This document shows, piece after piece, positions 49,057-58,044 of a DNA stretch of 64,000 nucleotides. A program made the position numbers and the translations under genes. The stretch's first letter is position 1. Every line of letters begins with the position of its first letter. Origin of the DNA: CAKSUT01 sp045542335 (GTDB lineage Bacteria; Bacillota; Clostridia; Oscillospirales; CAG-382); assembly GCA_045542335.1 (NCBI GenBank), contig JAZQKV010000049.1, positions 1-64,000 of the forward strand, given 5' to 3'. The notes under the pieces are model-generated. The model ran no database searches. It was given only the letters and a program-made list of their open reading frames with translations, and had not been told where the DNA came from.

Positions 49057-49326
49057 ATGAAAGCAGTTATCACCGTTACGGGCAGAGATACAACAGGTAT
49101 TATTGCCAAGGTAAGCACAAAGTGCAGTGAATTTGAGGCTAATATCGTTGATATTTCTCAATCGGTTCTCAAGGAATACTTTGCAATGATTATGCTTGTT
49201 GAAATTGATAAGCTTACAATCAAGTTTGCAGACTTTGTTGACGTTCTCAAAAAGCTCGGAGAGGAGAACGGTCTTTCAATTCAGGTTATGCATGAGGATA
49301 TTTTCAATTCTATGCACAGAATTTAA
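49057..49326 (+). CDS. ACT domain protein, UPF0237 family
   Basis: Encodes 89 residues, a single ACT domain (MKAVITVTGRDTTGIIAKVS, then NIVDISQSVL and FAMIMLVEID). ACT domains bind amino acids as regulators. UPF0237 genes commonly precede UPF0210 genes, as here (86 nt away). Function unproven. Confidence 0.92.
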   Translation: MKAVITVTGRDTTGIIAKVSTKCSEFEANIVDISQSVLKEYFAMIMLVEIDKLTIKFADFVDVLKKLGEENGLSIQVMHEDIFNSMHRI

Positions 49327-49412
49327 CATCTGTAACTGAAAATGAAAAAGGCTGAACCCTGCAAAGTTGAAGTCACGGAAAGCTTGCGTGGCTTGGAAAG
49401 GAATTTTGTCAA

Positions 49413-50771
49413 ATGATAAATATTTCAGATATACTTGAAACCATAAATATGATTCATGAGGAGCATCTTGACGTCAGAACCATAACAATGGGCATTTCGC
49501 TTCTCGACTGTGCGGCATCAGACAACAAAACTCTTTGCAACAATATTTATGATAAGCTTACAAAGAAAGCGGAAAAGCTTGTTGCAACAGGCGAGGATAT
49601 TGAAAAGGAATACGGCATTCCGATTGTCAATAAAAGAGTTTCTGTCACCCCGGTTTCGCTTGTTGGCGGCTGCAGATGTGCCGAGGATTATGTCAACATC
49701 GCAAAAACGCTTGACCGTGCGGCACACACTCTCGGAATAAACTTTATAGGCGGATTTTCCGCACTTGTCCATAAAGGTGCAACTCCCTCTGACGAATGTC
49801 TTATGAACGCCGTACCCGAAGCCCTTTCGGTGACAGAGCGTGTATGCTCATCAATAAATGTTGGCACGACACGTTCAGGAATCAACATGGATGCTGTCAA
49901 TAAATGCGGCAATATTGTAAAGGAGCTTGCATATCTTACAAAGGATAATTACTCAATCGGCTGTGCAAAGTTCGTTGTCTTTGCAAATGTGCCCGAGGAC
50001 AATCCTTTTATGGCAGGTGCATTCCATGGTGTTGGCGAGCCGGATTGCGTTATAAACGTGGGCGTTTCGGGTCCGGGTGTTGTGAGAAGTGCGGTTGAAC
50101 GTGCAGGAAACTGTGATTTCTCCGAGCTTGCGGATATAATCAAGAAAACGGCTTTCAAGGTTACAAGAATGGGACAGCTTGTTGCCTGTGAAGCATCCGA
50201 AAGACTTGGCGTACCATTTGGTATTATCGACCTTTCCCTTGCTCCAACTCCTGCAATAGGCGACTCGGTTGCGCATATACTTGAAGCAATGGGACTTGAG
50301 CGTTGCGGCGCACACGGTACAACTGCCGCATTGGCAATGCTTAATGATGCGGTTAAAAAGGGCGGCGCAATGGCATCCTCCCATGTTGGAGGACTTTCGG
50401 GTGCATTTATCCCTGTTTCGGAGGATCAGGGAATGATTGATGCTGTTTCATGTGGCGCACTTACAATTGAAAAGCTTGAGGCGATGACCTCGGTTTGCTC
50501 GGTGGGACTTGATATGATTGCCATTCCCGGCGATACACCTGCCGAAACGATTTCTGCAATAATTGCAGATGAAGCGGCAATTGGTATGATAAACGGCAAG
50601 ACAACTGCTGTTCGCCTTATTCCTGCATATGGCAAGGGAGTTGGCGAAAGGGTTGAGTTTGGAGGACTTCTCGGTTATGCACCCGTTATTCCTGTAAATA
50701 CAAACTCTTCTGCAAACTTTGTTCTCAGAGGTGGCAGAATCCCTGCACCTATTCACAGTTTGAGAAACTGA
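49413..50771 (+). CDS. UPF0210 (DUF711, PFL) family protein
   Basis: Encodes 452 residues. Family segments TITMGISLLDCAASD, VSLVGGCRCAEDYV, FIGGFSALVHKG and GTTRSGINMDAVN are intact; distant similarity to pyruvate-formate-lyase-like folds gave the old name, but no glycyl radical site is evident. AAAGGA precedes the ATG. It is paired with the ACT protein, suggesting amino-acid-regulated activity. Reaction unknown. Confidence 0.93.
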   Translation: MINISDILETINMIHEEHLDVRTITMGISLLDCAASDNKTLCNNIYDKLTKKAEKLVATGEDIEKEYGIPIVNKRVSVTPVSLVGGCRCAEDYVNIAKTLDRAAHTLGINFIGGFSALVHKGATPSDECLMNAVPEALSVTERVCSSINVGTTRSGINMDAVNKCGNIVKELAYLTKDNYSIGCAKFVVFANVPEDNPFMAGAFHGVGEPDCVINVGVSGPGVVRSAVERAGNCDFSELADIIKKTAFKVTRMGQLVACEASERLGVPFGIIDLSLAPTPAIGDSVAHILEAMGLERCGAHGTTAALAMLNDAVKKGGAMASSHVGGLSGAFIPVSEDQGMIDAVSCGALTIEKLEAMTSVCSVGLDMIAIPGDTPAETISAIIADEAAIGMINGKTTAVRLIPAYGKGVGERVEFGGLLGYAPVIPVNTNSSANFVLRGGRIPAPIHSLRN

Positions 50772-50820
50772 TAAATTTTATGCAGAATCCCGTTAAGGAT
50801 TGTGAAAGGAATGAAAAATA

Positions 50821-52263
50821 ATGATTTATGATGTTGCGGTTATAGGCGCAGGAGTTATTGGTTCAATGACTGCCCGTGAGCTTTCACGCTATAATCTCAA
50901 AGTGTGCCTTATTGACAAGCTTGACGATGCCTGCGGAGGCACGTCAAAGGCAAACTCTGCCATTGTTCATGCTGGTTTTGATGCTGAAAACGGAACTCTC
51001 AAGGCAAAGCTCAACGTTAAAGGCTGTGAGCTTATGCCGGAGGTTTGCCGCGAGCTTGATGTACATTATAAGAACACAGGATCTCTTGTTGTTTCATTTT
51101 CGGATGAAGACGATGAGGCTGTTAAAGTTCTTTATGAGAGAGGCGTTAAAAACGGTGTTCCGGATATGAGAATCATTTCCGGCGACGAGCTTTTTGCTAT
51201 GGAACCCAACCTCTCAAAAAATGCAAGATGTGCGCTTTATGCTCCGACGGCAGGTATTGTTTGTCCTTATGAGCTGACAATTGCGGCGGCTGAAAATGCG
51301 GTGCAGAACGGTGCGGATGCAAAATTTGAGTTTGAGGTTAATGATATTTCCGAAAAGAATGGCGTATATACTCTTTCAAACGGCAAAGAGAGTGTTGAGG
51401 CAAGATTTGTTGTCAATGCGGCAGGTCTTTTCTCGGATGAGATTGCTTCTCTTACAGGAGATGCAAGCTTTGATATAAAACCCCGAAAGGGCGAATATAT
51501 GCTTTATGACAAGAGCTGTGACGGCTTTGTTAAAACAGTTCTTTTTTCTGCTCCCTCAAAAGAGGGCAAGGGTATTCTTGTTGCGCCAACGGTTGACAGA
51601 AATGTCCTTGTGGGACCGAACGCTGTGCTCACTTCAAAAGACGATACAGAAACAACTCCGATGGGTCTTGCGCAGATTGCCGAGGGTGCATCAAAGCTTG
51701 TTTCGCTTCCGCTTCCCTCAAGAAAAACCGTCACCTCCTTCGCCGGCGTTCGCCCCACACCAACAACGGGAGATTTCGTTATAAAAAAGTCGGAAAAGAT
51801 GAAGGGTGTTCTTCACCTTGCAGGTATTGAGTCACCGGGACTTGCTTCTTCTCCTGCGGTTGCGGTTTATGCCGTTGAGCTTCTCTCTGAAATGGGACTT
51901 GAGCTTGTAAAGAACGAGAAATTTGTACCCGAAAGACAAAAAGTGGTGCGTTTCCGTGAAATGGGTGATAATGAGCGTGCAGAGCTTGTGGCAAAGAATC
52001 CTGCATACGGAAGAATAATCTGCCGTTGCGAGGGTGTTACAGAGGGCGAGATTGTTGATGCAATAAAACGACCCATGGGCGCAACAAGCATTGACGGTGT
52101 TAAAAAGCGTGCAAGAGCAGGACTTGGCAGATGCCAGGGCGGCTTCTGTATGCCGAGAGTTGCCGAAATTCTCTCCCGGGAGCTTGGTATTCCTCTTACA
52201 GAGGTAACCAAGAACGGCAAGGGTTCCGAAATTCTTACCGGAAAAACAAAGGAGGTAAGATAA
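50821..52263 (+). CDS. GlpA-like FAD oxidoreductase with C-terminal [2Fe-2S] (BFD-like) domain
   Basis: Encodes 480 residues. The N-terminal FAD motif VAVIGAGVIGSMTAREL begins a DAO-family domain (to ~385). A BFD-like domain follows, with Cys in IICRCEGVT and GRCQGGFC (four Cys, probable [2Fe-2S]). The layout matches the anaerobic glycerol-3-phosphate dehydrogenase A-like group. It is 50 nt after the UPF0210 gene, and its stop abuts the ATG of the next gene (TAA-ATG), so 50821-53917 is one redox unit. Confidence 0.9.
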   Translation: MIYDVAVIGAGVIGSMTARELSRYNLKVCLIDKLDDACGGTSKANSAIVHAGFDAENGTLKAKLNVKGCELMPEVCRELDVHYKNTGSLVVSFSDEDDEAVKVLYERGVKNGVPDMRIISGDELFAMEPNLSKNARCALYAPTAGIVCPYELTIAAAENAVQNGADAKFEFEVNDISEKNGVYTLSNGKESVEARFVVNAAGLFSDEIASLTGDASFDIKPRKGEYMLYDKSCDGFVKTVLFSAPSKEGKGILVAPTVDRNVLVGPNAVLTSKDDTETTPMGLAQIAEGASKLVSLPLPSRKTVTSFAGVRPTPTTGDFVIKKSEKMKGVLHLAGIESPGLASSPAVAVYAVELLSEMGLELVKNEKFVPERQKVVRFREMGDNERAELVAKNPAYGRIICRCEGVTEGEIVDAIKRPMGATSIDGVKKRARAGLGRCQGGFCMPRVAEILSRELGIPLTEVTKNGKGSEILTGKTKEVR

Positions 52264-53544
52264 ATGCAGATGATTGAAAAAAAGGTTAAAATTGCGATAA
52301 TCGGCGGCGGTCCTGCAGGTCTTGCAGCGGCTTTGGGAGCTGTTGAAGCAGGGGCAAAGCCTGATGACATACTCATTATAGAAAGAGATACTTGCCTTGG
52401 CGGTATTCTTAATCAGTGTATTCATGCCGGTTTTGGACTTCATATGTTCGGAGAGGAGCTTTCGGGTCCCGAATATGCGCTCAGATATATTAAAAGAGTG
52501 AAAGAAGCAGGAATTCCTTATGTGACTGATGCAATGGCTCTTTCACTCTCAAAGGACAAGGTTGTGACATATGTTTCACCCGAAAGCGGACTTGTTAAGC
52601 TTCAGGCTGAAGCTGTTATCCTTGCAATGGGTTGCCGAGAAAGACCGAGAGGCGCACTCAACACTCCCGGCGCACGTCCTGCAGGAATTTATACTGCAGG
52701 AGCGGCACAGCGTTTTATAAATATTGAGGGTTATATGCCCGGCAAAACTGCCGTGATTCTTGGTTCGGGCGACATTGGTCTTATCATGGCAAGAAGAATG
52801 ACCCTTGAGGGTGCAAAGGTCAAGGCTGTTTGCGAGCTTATGCCGTATTCCAGCGGTCTTGCAAGAAACATTGCACAATGCCTTGATGATTTTGATATTC
52901 CTCTCAAGCTTTCACACACCGTTGTTAAAATCCACGGTCACAAGAGACTTGAGGGCGTCACAATCGCAAAGGTTGATGAAAACCTCAAGCCTATTAAGGA
53001 AACAGAGGAATATATTGAATGTGACACGCTTCTTCTTTCCGTTGGTCTTATACCCGAAAATGAGCTTACCGAAATGGCTGGCATTTCAATTGACCGTGTA
53101 ACAAGCGGTGCTGTTGTCAACAACTTCCGTGAAACAGATATTGAGGGTATTTTTGCGTGCGGAAATGTTCTTCATGTTCATGACCTTGTTGACTTTGTTT
53201 CCGGAGAAAGCGAGCTTGCAGGTAAATCTGCGGCGGCATATGTGAGAGGCGAGCTTCCCCGTGGAGGAAAACAGATTAACATTACTGCAAAAGACGGTGT
53301 GCGCTACGTTGTTCCTCAGAATGTCAGCGGAAATGCGCTTGACGAAAACACGGAGTTTTTCTTCAGAGTGGGCGGAGTTATGAGAAATGCCTATATTGAG
53401 GTATATTCCGGTGACGAGCTTATTTATCGCAAAAAGAAGCCGAGACTCGCTCCCGGTGAAATGGAAAATCTGAAGCTTGATGCGAAGGCTGTTGAAACCG
53501 TTCGTCAGAATGGTGATCTGACTTTCTGCATTAACAGAAGCTGA
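52264..53544 (+). CDS. GlpB-like NAD(P)/FAD-dependent oxidoreductase
   Basis: Encodes 426 residues. It has IIGGGPAGLAAALGAVEAG at the N-terminus, a Cys in RDTCLGGILNQC, a second nucleotide-binding loop near ILGSGDIGLIMARR, and the ILACG-type segment (GIFACGNVLHVHD) of pyridine-nucleotide-disulfide oxidoreductases. It is expected to pass electrons between the GlpA-like subunit and NAD(P) or a quinone-free acceptor. It starts directly at the previous stop. Confidence 0.9.
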   Translation: MQMIEKKVKIAIIGGGPAGLAAALGAVEAGAKPDDILIIERDTCLGGILNQCIHAGFGLHMFGEELSGPEYALRYIKRVKEAGIPYVTDAMALSLSKDKVVTYVSPESGLVKLQAEAVILAMGCRERPRGALNTPGARPAGIYTAGAAQRFINIEGYMPGKTAVILGSGDIGLIMARRMTLEGAKVKAVCELMPYSSGLARNIAQCLDDFDIPLKLSHTVVKIHGHKRLEGVTIAKVDENLKPIKETEEYIECDTLLLSVGLIPENELTEMAGISIDRVTSGAVVNNFRETDIEGIFACGNVLHVHDLVDFVSGESELAGKSAAAYVRGELPRGGKQINITAKDGVRYVVPQNVSGNALDENTEFFFRVGGVMRNAYIEVYSGDELIYRKKKPRLAPGEMENLKLDAKAVETVRQNGDLTFCINRS

Positions 53545-53560
53545 TAAGGAGGAAAAACAG

Positions 53561-53917
53561 ATGCAAAAGACATTTACCTGCGTGGTTTGCCCCATAGGCT
53601 GTGAGCTTACAGTTGACTTTGACGGCACAACCGTAAACTCCGTTACAGGAAACACCTGCAAACGAGGCGATGCATATGCAAGAAACGAAATTGTTTCTCC
53701 CTCCAGAACACTTACCTCAACTGTCAGAGTAAAGGGTGGTTCAATGCCGCTTGTACCCGTAAAGACAGATAAGCCTATTCCGAAGGCACAGCTTTTTGAG
53801 GCAATGAAAAAGCTCAATCAAATGGAAATTCCGGCTCCTGTGAAATGCGGAGATGTTATTGAAAAGGACTTTATTGAGAATGGCACAAACCTTGTGGCGT
53901 GCAGAGATATTCAATAA
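53561..53917 (+). CDS. DUF1667 domain protein, four-Cys redox partner
   Basis: Encodes 118 residues. It opens TFTCVVCPIGCELTV, a CxxCxxxC cluster, with another Cys in GNTCKRGDAYA, suggesting an iron-sulfur or zinc site. DUF1667 genes typically follow the GlpA-like/GlpB-like pair in Clostridia, as here (16-nt gap), and are thought to be a small electron-transfer subunit. Confidence 0.92.
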   Translation: MQKTFTCVVCPIGCELTVDFDGTTVNSVTGNTCKRGDAYARNEIVSPSRTLTSTVRVKGGSMPLVPVKTDKPIPKAQLFEAMKKLNQMEIPAPVKCGDVIEKDFIENGTNLVACRDIQ

Positions 53918-53938
53918 TTGAATTTATAGGTGGTAAAA

Positions 53939-56020
53939 ATGTATAACAAAAATGATGCGAAAAGATTTCCGCCCGTATCGGCAAAAGTCCCCCACATGAT
54001 TCACGGCGGAGATTATAACCCTGATCAGTGGCTTCCCATTGATCCTGATACACTTCCGAAGGATGTTCGTCTTTTTAAAATGGCAGGCATAAACAGTGCA
54101 TCCGTGTGCATTTTCGGATGGTCCGCAATTGAACCCGAGGAGGGAGTTTACACCTTTGAGTGGCTTGACAAGACAATTGACACCCTTTATGAAAACGGGA
54201 TTTACACCATTCTTGCCACTCCCACGGCGGCAAGACCCGCATGGCTTGATGCAAAGTATCCCGAGGCAATGAGAACGTCAAACACAGGCGTTAAAAACAC
54301 GCATGGAAGACGTCACAATCATTGCTACACCTCTCGTGCATACCGAGAGCTTTCAAAGGGAATCATAACAAAGCTTGCAGAGAGATATGGCAAGCATCCC
54401 GGTCTTATGATGTGGCATCTCAACAATGAATACGGCGGAGCTTGCTTCTGCGATAACTGCAAGGCGGCATTCAGAAGCTGGCTTCGTGAACGCTATAACG
54501 GCGACATTGATGCACTCAACACCGCATGGTGGACACGTTTCTGGAGCCACACTTTCACAAACTTTGAACAGATTGATCCGCCAAGCCCCATCGGCGAGGA
54601 CAGCACTCACGGACTTAACGTTGATTGGAAAAGGTTTGTAACTTTCAAGACAAACGAATACATGGAAATGGAGTTTGACACCGTAAAGTCAATTACTCCC
54701 GACATTCCCGTGACAGCAAACTTCATGGATATGTATGGCGAGCTTGATTATTCCATGATGCGTGACAAGCTCGATGTAATGTCCTGGGACAACTACCCCG
54801 ATTTTGGCGGCGACACATGGACTGATGAGGATGCTTTTACCCGTGCTGCGTTCAATCACGACTTTTTCCGTACTCTCAAGAAAAAGCCTTTCCTTGTTAT
54901 GGAGTCCACTCCAAGCAACGTAAACTGGAAGCCCATAAACAAGCTCAAAAGGCCCGGAATGCATCTGCTTGCCTCGCTTCACGGCGTTGCACACGGTGCG
55001 GATTCGGTTCAGTATTTTCAGCTGAGAAAATCAAGAGGTTCTTCCGAAATGCTTCACGGAGCGGTTATTGACCATGTTGGCTACGATACTGATAAAACAA
55101 GAGTGTTCAAGGATGTAACCGACGTTGGAAACGCCCTTGCGAGAATGGATGAAATTGTCGGAACTTGCACTCCCTCAGAGGTTGCCGTGCTTTATGATAT
55201 TGACAACCGCAACATGATGGACGTTATGCAGGGACTTAACAAGGTCAACCGCAACTATATCGAAACACTCTTTAAGCACTATGGTATTTTCAACCGTGAG
55301 AGCATCAACATTGATGTTCTTCCCGTTGCTGATGACTTTTCGAGCTACAAGCTTATTATTGCTCCGATGCTCTATATGACAAAGGAAGAAACTGTAAAGA
55401 AGATTGAAAAATTTGTTGCCGATGGCGGAAACGTTGTGTTTACATATCACAGCGCATATGTCAACGACACGGGTCTTCATTGGCTGAACGGTCTTCCTGC
55501 AGGAGAGCTTCGCAAGGTGTTCGGAATATGGAACGAGGAATGTGATTCGTTGTTCCCGTCACAGAGAGTTGGCATAAAGTACAACGAAAATGCCCTTGGA
55601 CTTTCAGGCGAGCTTAAGGCTCGTGATATGTGTGAGCTTGTTCATCTTGAGGGTGCAGAGGCTATTGCGGAATATACCTCTGAATTTTATGCAGGTATGC
55701 CTGCAATAACCGTGAATAACTACGGCAAGGGCAAGGCTTACTACATTGCCGCAAGAATAGACAAGGCAGAGTTGAGAAAATTCTACCGTGCAATTATCGC
55801 AGACACCGGAATAAGACGTGCCTTTGATTTTGAGCTTCCCGAGGGCGTTGAAGCGACAGTTCGTGCCGATGGTAAAAACGAATTTGTCTTTGTGATGAAC
55901 ATAGAGGATTCCGAAAAGAGCTTTGAACTCGGAGGCGAATATACAGACATTATCACGGGTCAGAAAATTGGTTCGGAACTTACGCTTGCCCCTTATGGCA
56001 TAGTTGTGTTTAAGAGATAG
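53939..56020 (+). CDS. Beta-galactosidase, glycoside hydrolase family 42
   Basis: Encodes 693 residues, usual GH42 length, without a signal peptide. The TIM barrel opens HGGDYNPDQW; acid/base is E164 in LNNEYGGAC and nucleophile E322 in VMESTPSNV. The metal-site cysteines in CFCDNC are present. The GATase-like trimerisation domain (~390-595) and a small C-terminal beta domain follow. It would cut beta-galactosides in the cytoplasm. AGGTGG precedes the ATG. It directly follows the redox set by 21 nt, an unusual pairing. Confidence 0.95.
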   Translation: MYNKNDAKRFPPVSAKVPHMIHGGDYNPDQWLPIDPDTLPKDVRLFKMAGINSASVCIFGWSAIEPEEGVYTFEWLDKTIDTLYENGIYTILATPTAARPAWLDAKYPEAMRTSNTGVKNTHGRRHNHCYTSRAYRELSKGIITKLAERYGKHPGLMMWHLNNEYGGACFCDNCKAAFRSWLRERYNGDIDALNTAWWTRFWSHTFTNFEQIDPPSPIGEDSTHGLNVDWKRFVTFKTNEYMEMEFDTVKSITPDIPVTANFMDMYGELDYSMMRDKLDVMSWDNYPDFGGDTWTDEDAFTRAAFNHDFFRTLKKKPFLVMESTPSNVNWKPINKLKRPGMHLLASLHGVAHGADSVQYFQLRKSRGSSEMLHGAVIDHVGYDTDKTRVFKDVTDVGNALARMDEIVGTCTPSEVAVLYDIDNRNMMDVMQGLNKVNRNYIETLFKHYGIFNRESINIDVLPVADDFSSYKLIIAPMLYMTKEETVKKIEKFVADGGNVVFTYHSAYVNDTGLHWLNGLPAGELRKVFGIWNEECDSLFPSQRVGIKYNENALGLSGELKARDMCELVHLEGAEAIAEYTSEFYAGMPAITVNNYGKGKAYYIAARIDKAELRKFYRAIIADTGIRRAFDFELPEGVEATVRADGKNEFVFVMNIEDSEKSFELGGEYTDIITGQKIGSELTLAPYGIVVFKR

Positions 56021-56142
56021 GGGTAAGCACAATGAAATGTGAGTCTTTTTTGGAAAGAATAGAGCAGTACATCTAAGATAAAAATATTGAAAGGAGAGGT
56101 CTGAAATAAGTCATTCAGACGCAGATTTCAGACAGCATAAAA

Positions 56143-56976
56143 ATGGCTGAAAATTGTACACATAACTGCAGCACCTGCAGTTCAAATTGCGCATCCCGTG
56201 ATAAGGAAAGCTTTCTTGAGCCACTTCACGAGCTCTCATCCGTAAAGCACGTTATTGCAGTTGCAAGCGGAAAAGGCGGTGTGGGAAAATCCACAATAAC
56301 ATCACTCCTGGCAGTTGCCATGGCGAGAAAAGGATATAATGTTGCTATCCTCGATGCTGACATTACAGGTCCGTCAATTCCCAAGGCGTTTGGAATCAAG
56401 GGCAACGTTATGGCAGATGAATCGGGACTCATGCTTCCCGAAACCTCCTGCGGAGGAATAAAAATCCTCTCGGCAAATATGCTTCTTCCCAACGAGGACG
56501 ACCCCGTTATATGGAGAGGCGCACTTATTGCAGGCGCAGTAAAGCAGTTCTGGCAGGAGGCACTCTGGGACGATGTTGACTATATGTTCGTTGATATGCC
56601 TCCCGGAACAGGCGATGTTCCTCTCACAGTGTTCCAGTCGCTTCCCATTGACGGAACGGTTATCGTAACTACACCTCAGAAGCTTGTTTCAATGGTTGTT
56701 ACAAAGGCTGTTAAGATGGCGGAAAAAATGAGCATACCTGTGCTTGGTCTTGTTGAAAACATGAGTTATCTCGAATGTCCGGATTGTGGCAAGAAGCTTG
56801 AGATTTTCGGCAAATCCGAGTCGGAGAAGCTTGCAAAGGAGCATGGCATCCCAACCTTTGCCGCACTTCCCATAAATCCTGCGGTGGCAGAGCTTGAGGA
56901 CAGCGGCAATATCGAGAAAGCCGACGTCGGCGCACTTGAAGCTGTTGTCGAGAAGCTTGTTGAACTTGATAAGTAA
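56143..56976 (+). CDS. Mrp/NBP35 family iron-sulfur carrier ATPase
   Basis: Encodes 277 residues. The deviant Walker A GKGGVGKST is at 43-51, preceded by a Cys-rich tail (CTHNCSTCSSNC), and the CPDC pair near 211-214 is the conserved cluster-binding site. It assembles and carries Fe-S clusters in the cytoplasm, which would serve the nearby Fe-S proteins. No good ribosome site is seen directly before the ATG; a hairpin (GTCTGAA / TTCAGAC, ~56099-56120) lies in the leader after an AAAGGAG. Confidence 0.92.
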   Translation: MAENCTHNCSTCSSNCASRDKESFLEPLHELSSVKHVIAVASGKGGVGKSTITSLLAVAMARKGYNVAILDADITGPSIPKAFGIKGNVMADESGLMLPETSCGGIKILSANMLLPNEDDPVIWRGALIAGAVKQFWQEALWDDVDYMFVDMPPGTGDVPLTVFQSLPIDGTVIVTTPQKLVSMVVTKAVKMAEKMSIPVLGLVENMSYLECPDCGKKLEIFGKSESEKLAKEHGIPTFAALPINPAVAELEDSGNIEKADVGALEAVVEKLVELDK

Positions 56977-56986
56977 TGAATTTATA

Positions 56987-57017
56987 AAGCCTTCGGCGAA
57001 ACGCCGGAGGCTTTTTT
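56987..57017 (+). terminator. Intrinsic terminator of the Mrp gene
   Basis: AAGCCTTCGGCG pairs with CGCCGGAGGCTT around AAA with one wobble pair, followed by T. Confidence 0.9.
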
Positions 57018-57039
57018 CTGACATGGATGTACAAAAATG

Positions 57040-57069
57040 AATCCCCTATATCATAAGACATAAGGGATT
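57040..57069 (-). terminator. Intrinsic terminator for the Gfo/Idh/MocA pair
   Basis: AATCCC (57040-57045) and GGGATT (57064-57069) form a stem extended by TAT/ATA; the minus-strand tail reads CATTTTTGT. Confidence 0.6.
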
Positions 57070-57084
57070 CGGATAAGCTTAGAT

Positions 57085-58044
57085 TTATTTGTTTACGTTG
57101 CTGTACGCCATAACCATGAGATGAGTGAGTCTCTTTGCCTCTTCAATACCGCAACCCTCAAGAATGTTGCCTGTGCAGAACTGCTCAAGTGGAGAGGGGA
57201 GAGCTTCAAGCAACTCCGCTTCAACCTTTCCACCTGAAGTCTTTGTGTTCTTAAACACCTTGCCGGAGCCTGCATCAAAGGTGGCATAGCCGTTTTCACC
57301 GCCCACTTCAAGGGTGATGGGGCAACCAACGGAAACAAAGCCGGTTTCGTTTACCGCAATGCAGCCGTTTTTGTAGCTCATCACTGTCACGGCGTTGTCC
57401 TCGATTCTGTCGGGATTTATGGTGTTTGCGTGCTCGCTGTCGCAGGCAATGGTGAATACCGAGTTTGCCGTTTCGGGCATTCCGAGAAACCAATCGGAAA
57501 CATACATTCCGTGTGCGCCAAGGTCAATCATTGCTCCGCCACCGCACTGCTTCAGATTGTAAAAATGTTCGGGAAGCCATTCGCCAACACTTCCGCTGTG
57601 AACGTTGCGGTATCTCAGGTAGTTGAGTTTTCCGAGCTCACCGCTGTCTGCAATTGCCTTGACTGTCCTCTGACCTGCTAAGTATTTCTGAGGAAGCGAG
57701 ATAACAAAGTTTACGCCGTTGTCCTTAACTGCCTTTGCTACCTTTTCGCAGTCTTCATCTGTAAGAGCAAGTACCTTTTCCGTGAAAATATGCTTGCTTG
57801 CATTTGCAAGCTTAATCATGACTTCGGTGTGGGTGTCCGTTGATGTGCAGACAATTGCCGCATCGGCATCTGAGGCGAGAAGCTCGTCAAGGGATTTGTA
57901 TTCGGGAACACCATACTTGCTTGCAAAATCGGCTCTCCACTTTTCGTTTTCGTCCCACACGCCTGTTATTTCACAGTATTTCTTTGCGGTTTCATAGTAT
58001 TGGGGTGCATGAACGTGCCAGAGTCCACATATTGCTATTTTCAT
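57085..58044 (-). CDS. Gfo/Idh/MocA family oxidoreductase (second of pair)
   Basis: Encodes 319 residues. The Rossmann start ICGLWHVHAPQY lacks a standard GxGxxG. The Lys motif is FTEKVLALT, where the usual EKP reads EKV. The conserved DLGAHGMYVSDW carries the Asp and His of the sugar site. Its start overlaps the stop of the upstream partner as ATGA (58041-58044), so translation is coupled. Substrate unknown. Confidence 0.85.
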   Translation of the reverse strand: MKIAICGLWHVHAPQYYETAKKYCEITGVWDENEKWRADFASKYGVPEYKSLDELLASDADAAIVCTSTDTHTEVMIKLANASKHIFTEKVLALTDEDCEKVAKAVKDNGVNFVISLPQKYLAGQRTVKAIADSGELGKLNYLRYRNVHSGSVGEWLPEHFYNLKQCGGGAMIDLGAHGMYVSDWFLGMPETANSVFTIACDSEHANTINPDRIEDNAVTVMSYKNGCIAVNETGFVSVGCPITLEVGGENGYATFDAGSGKVFKNTKTSGGKVEAELLEALPSPLEQFCTGNILEGCGIEEAKRLTHLMVMAYSNVNK

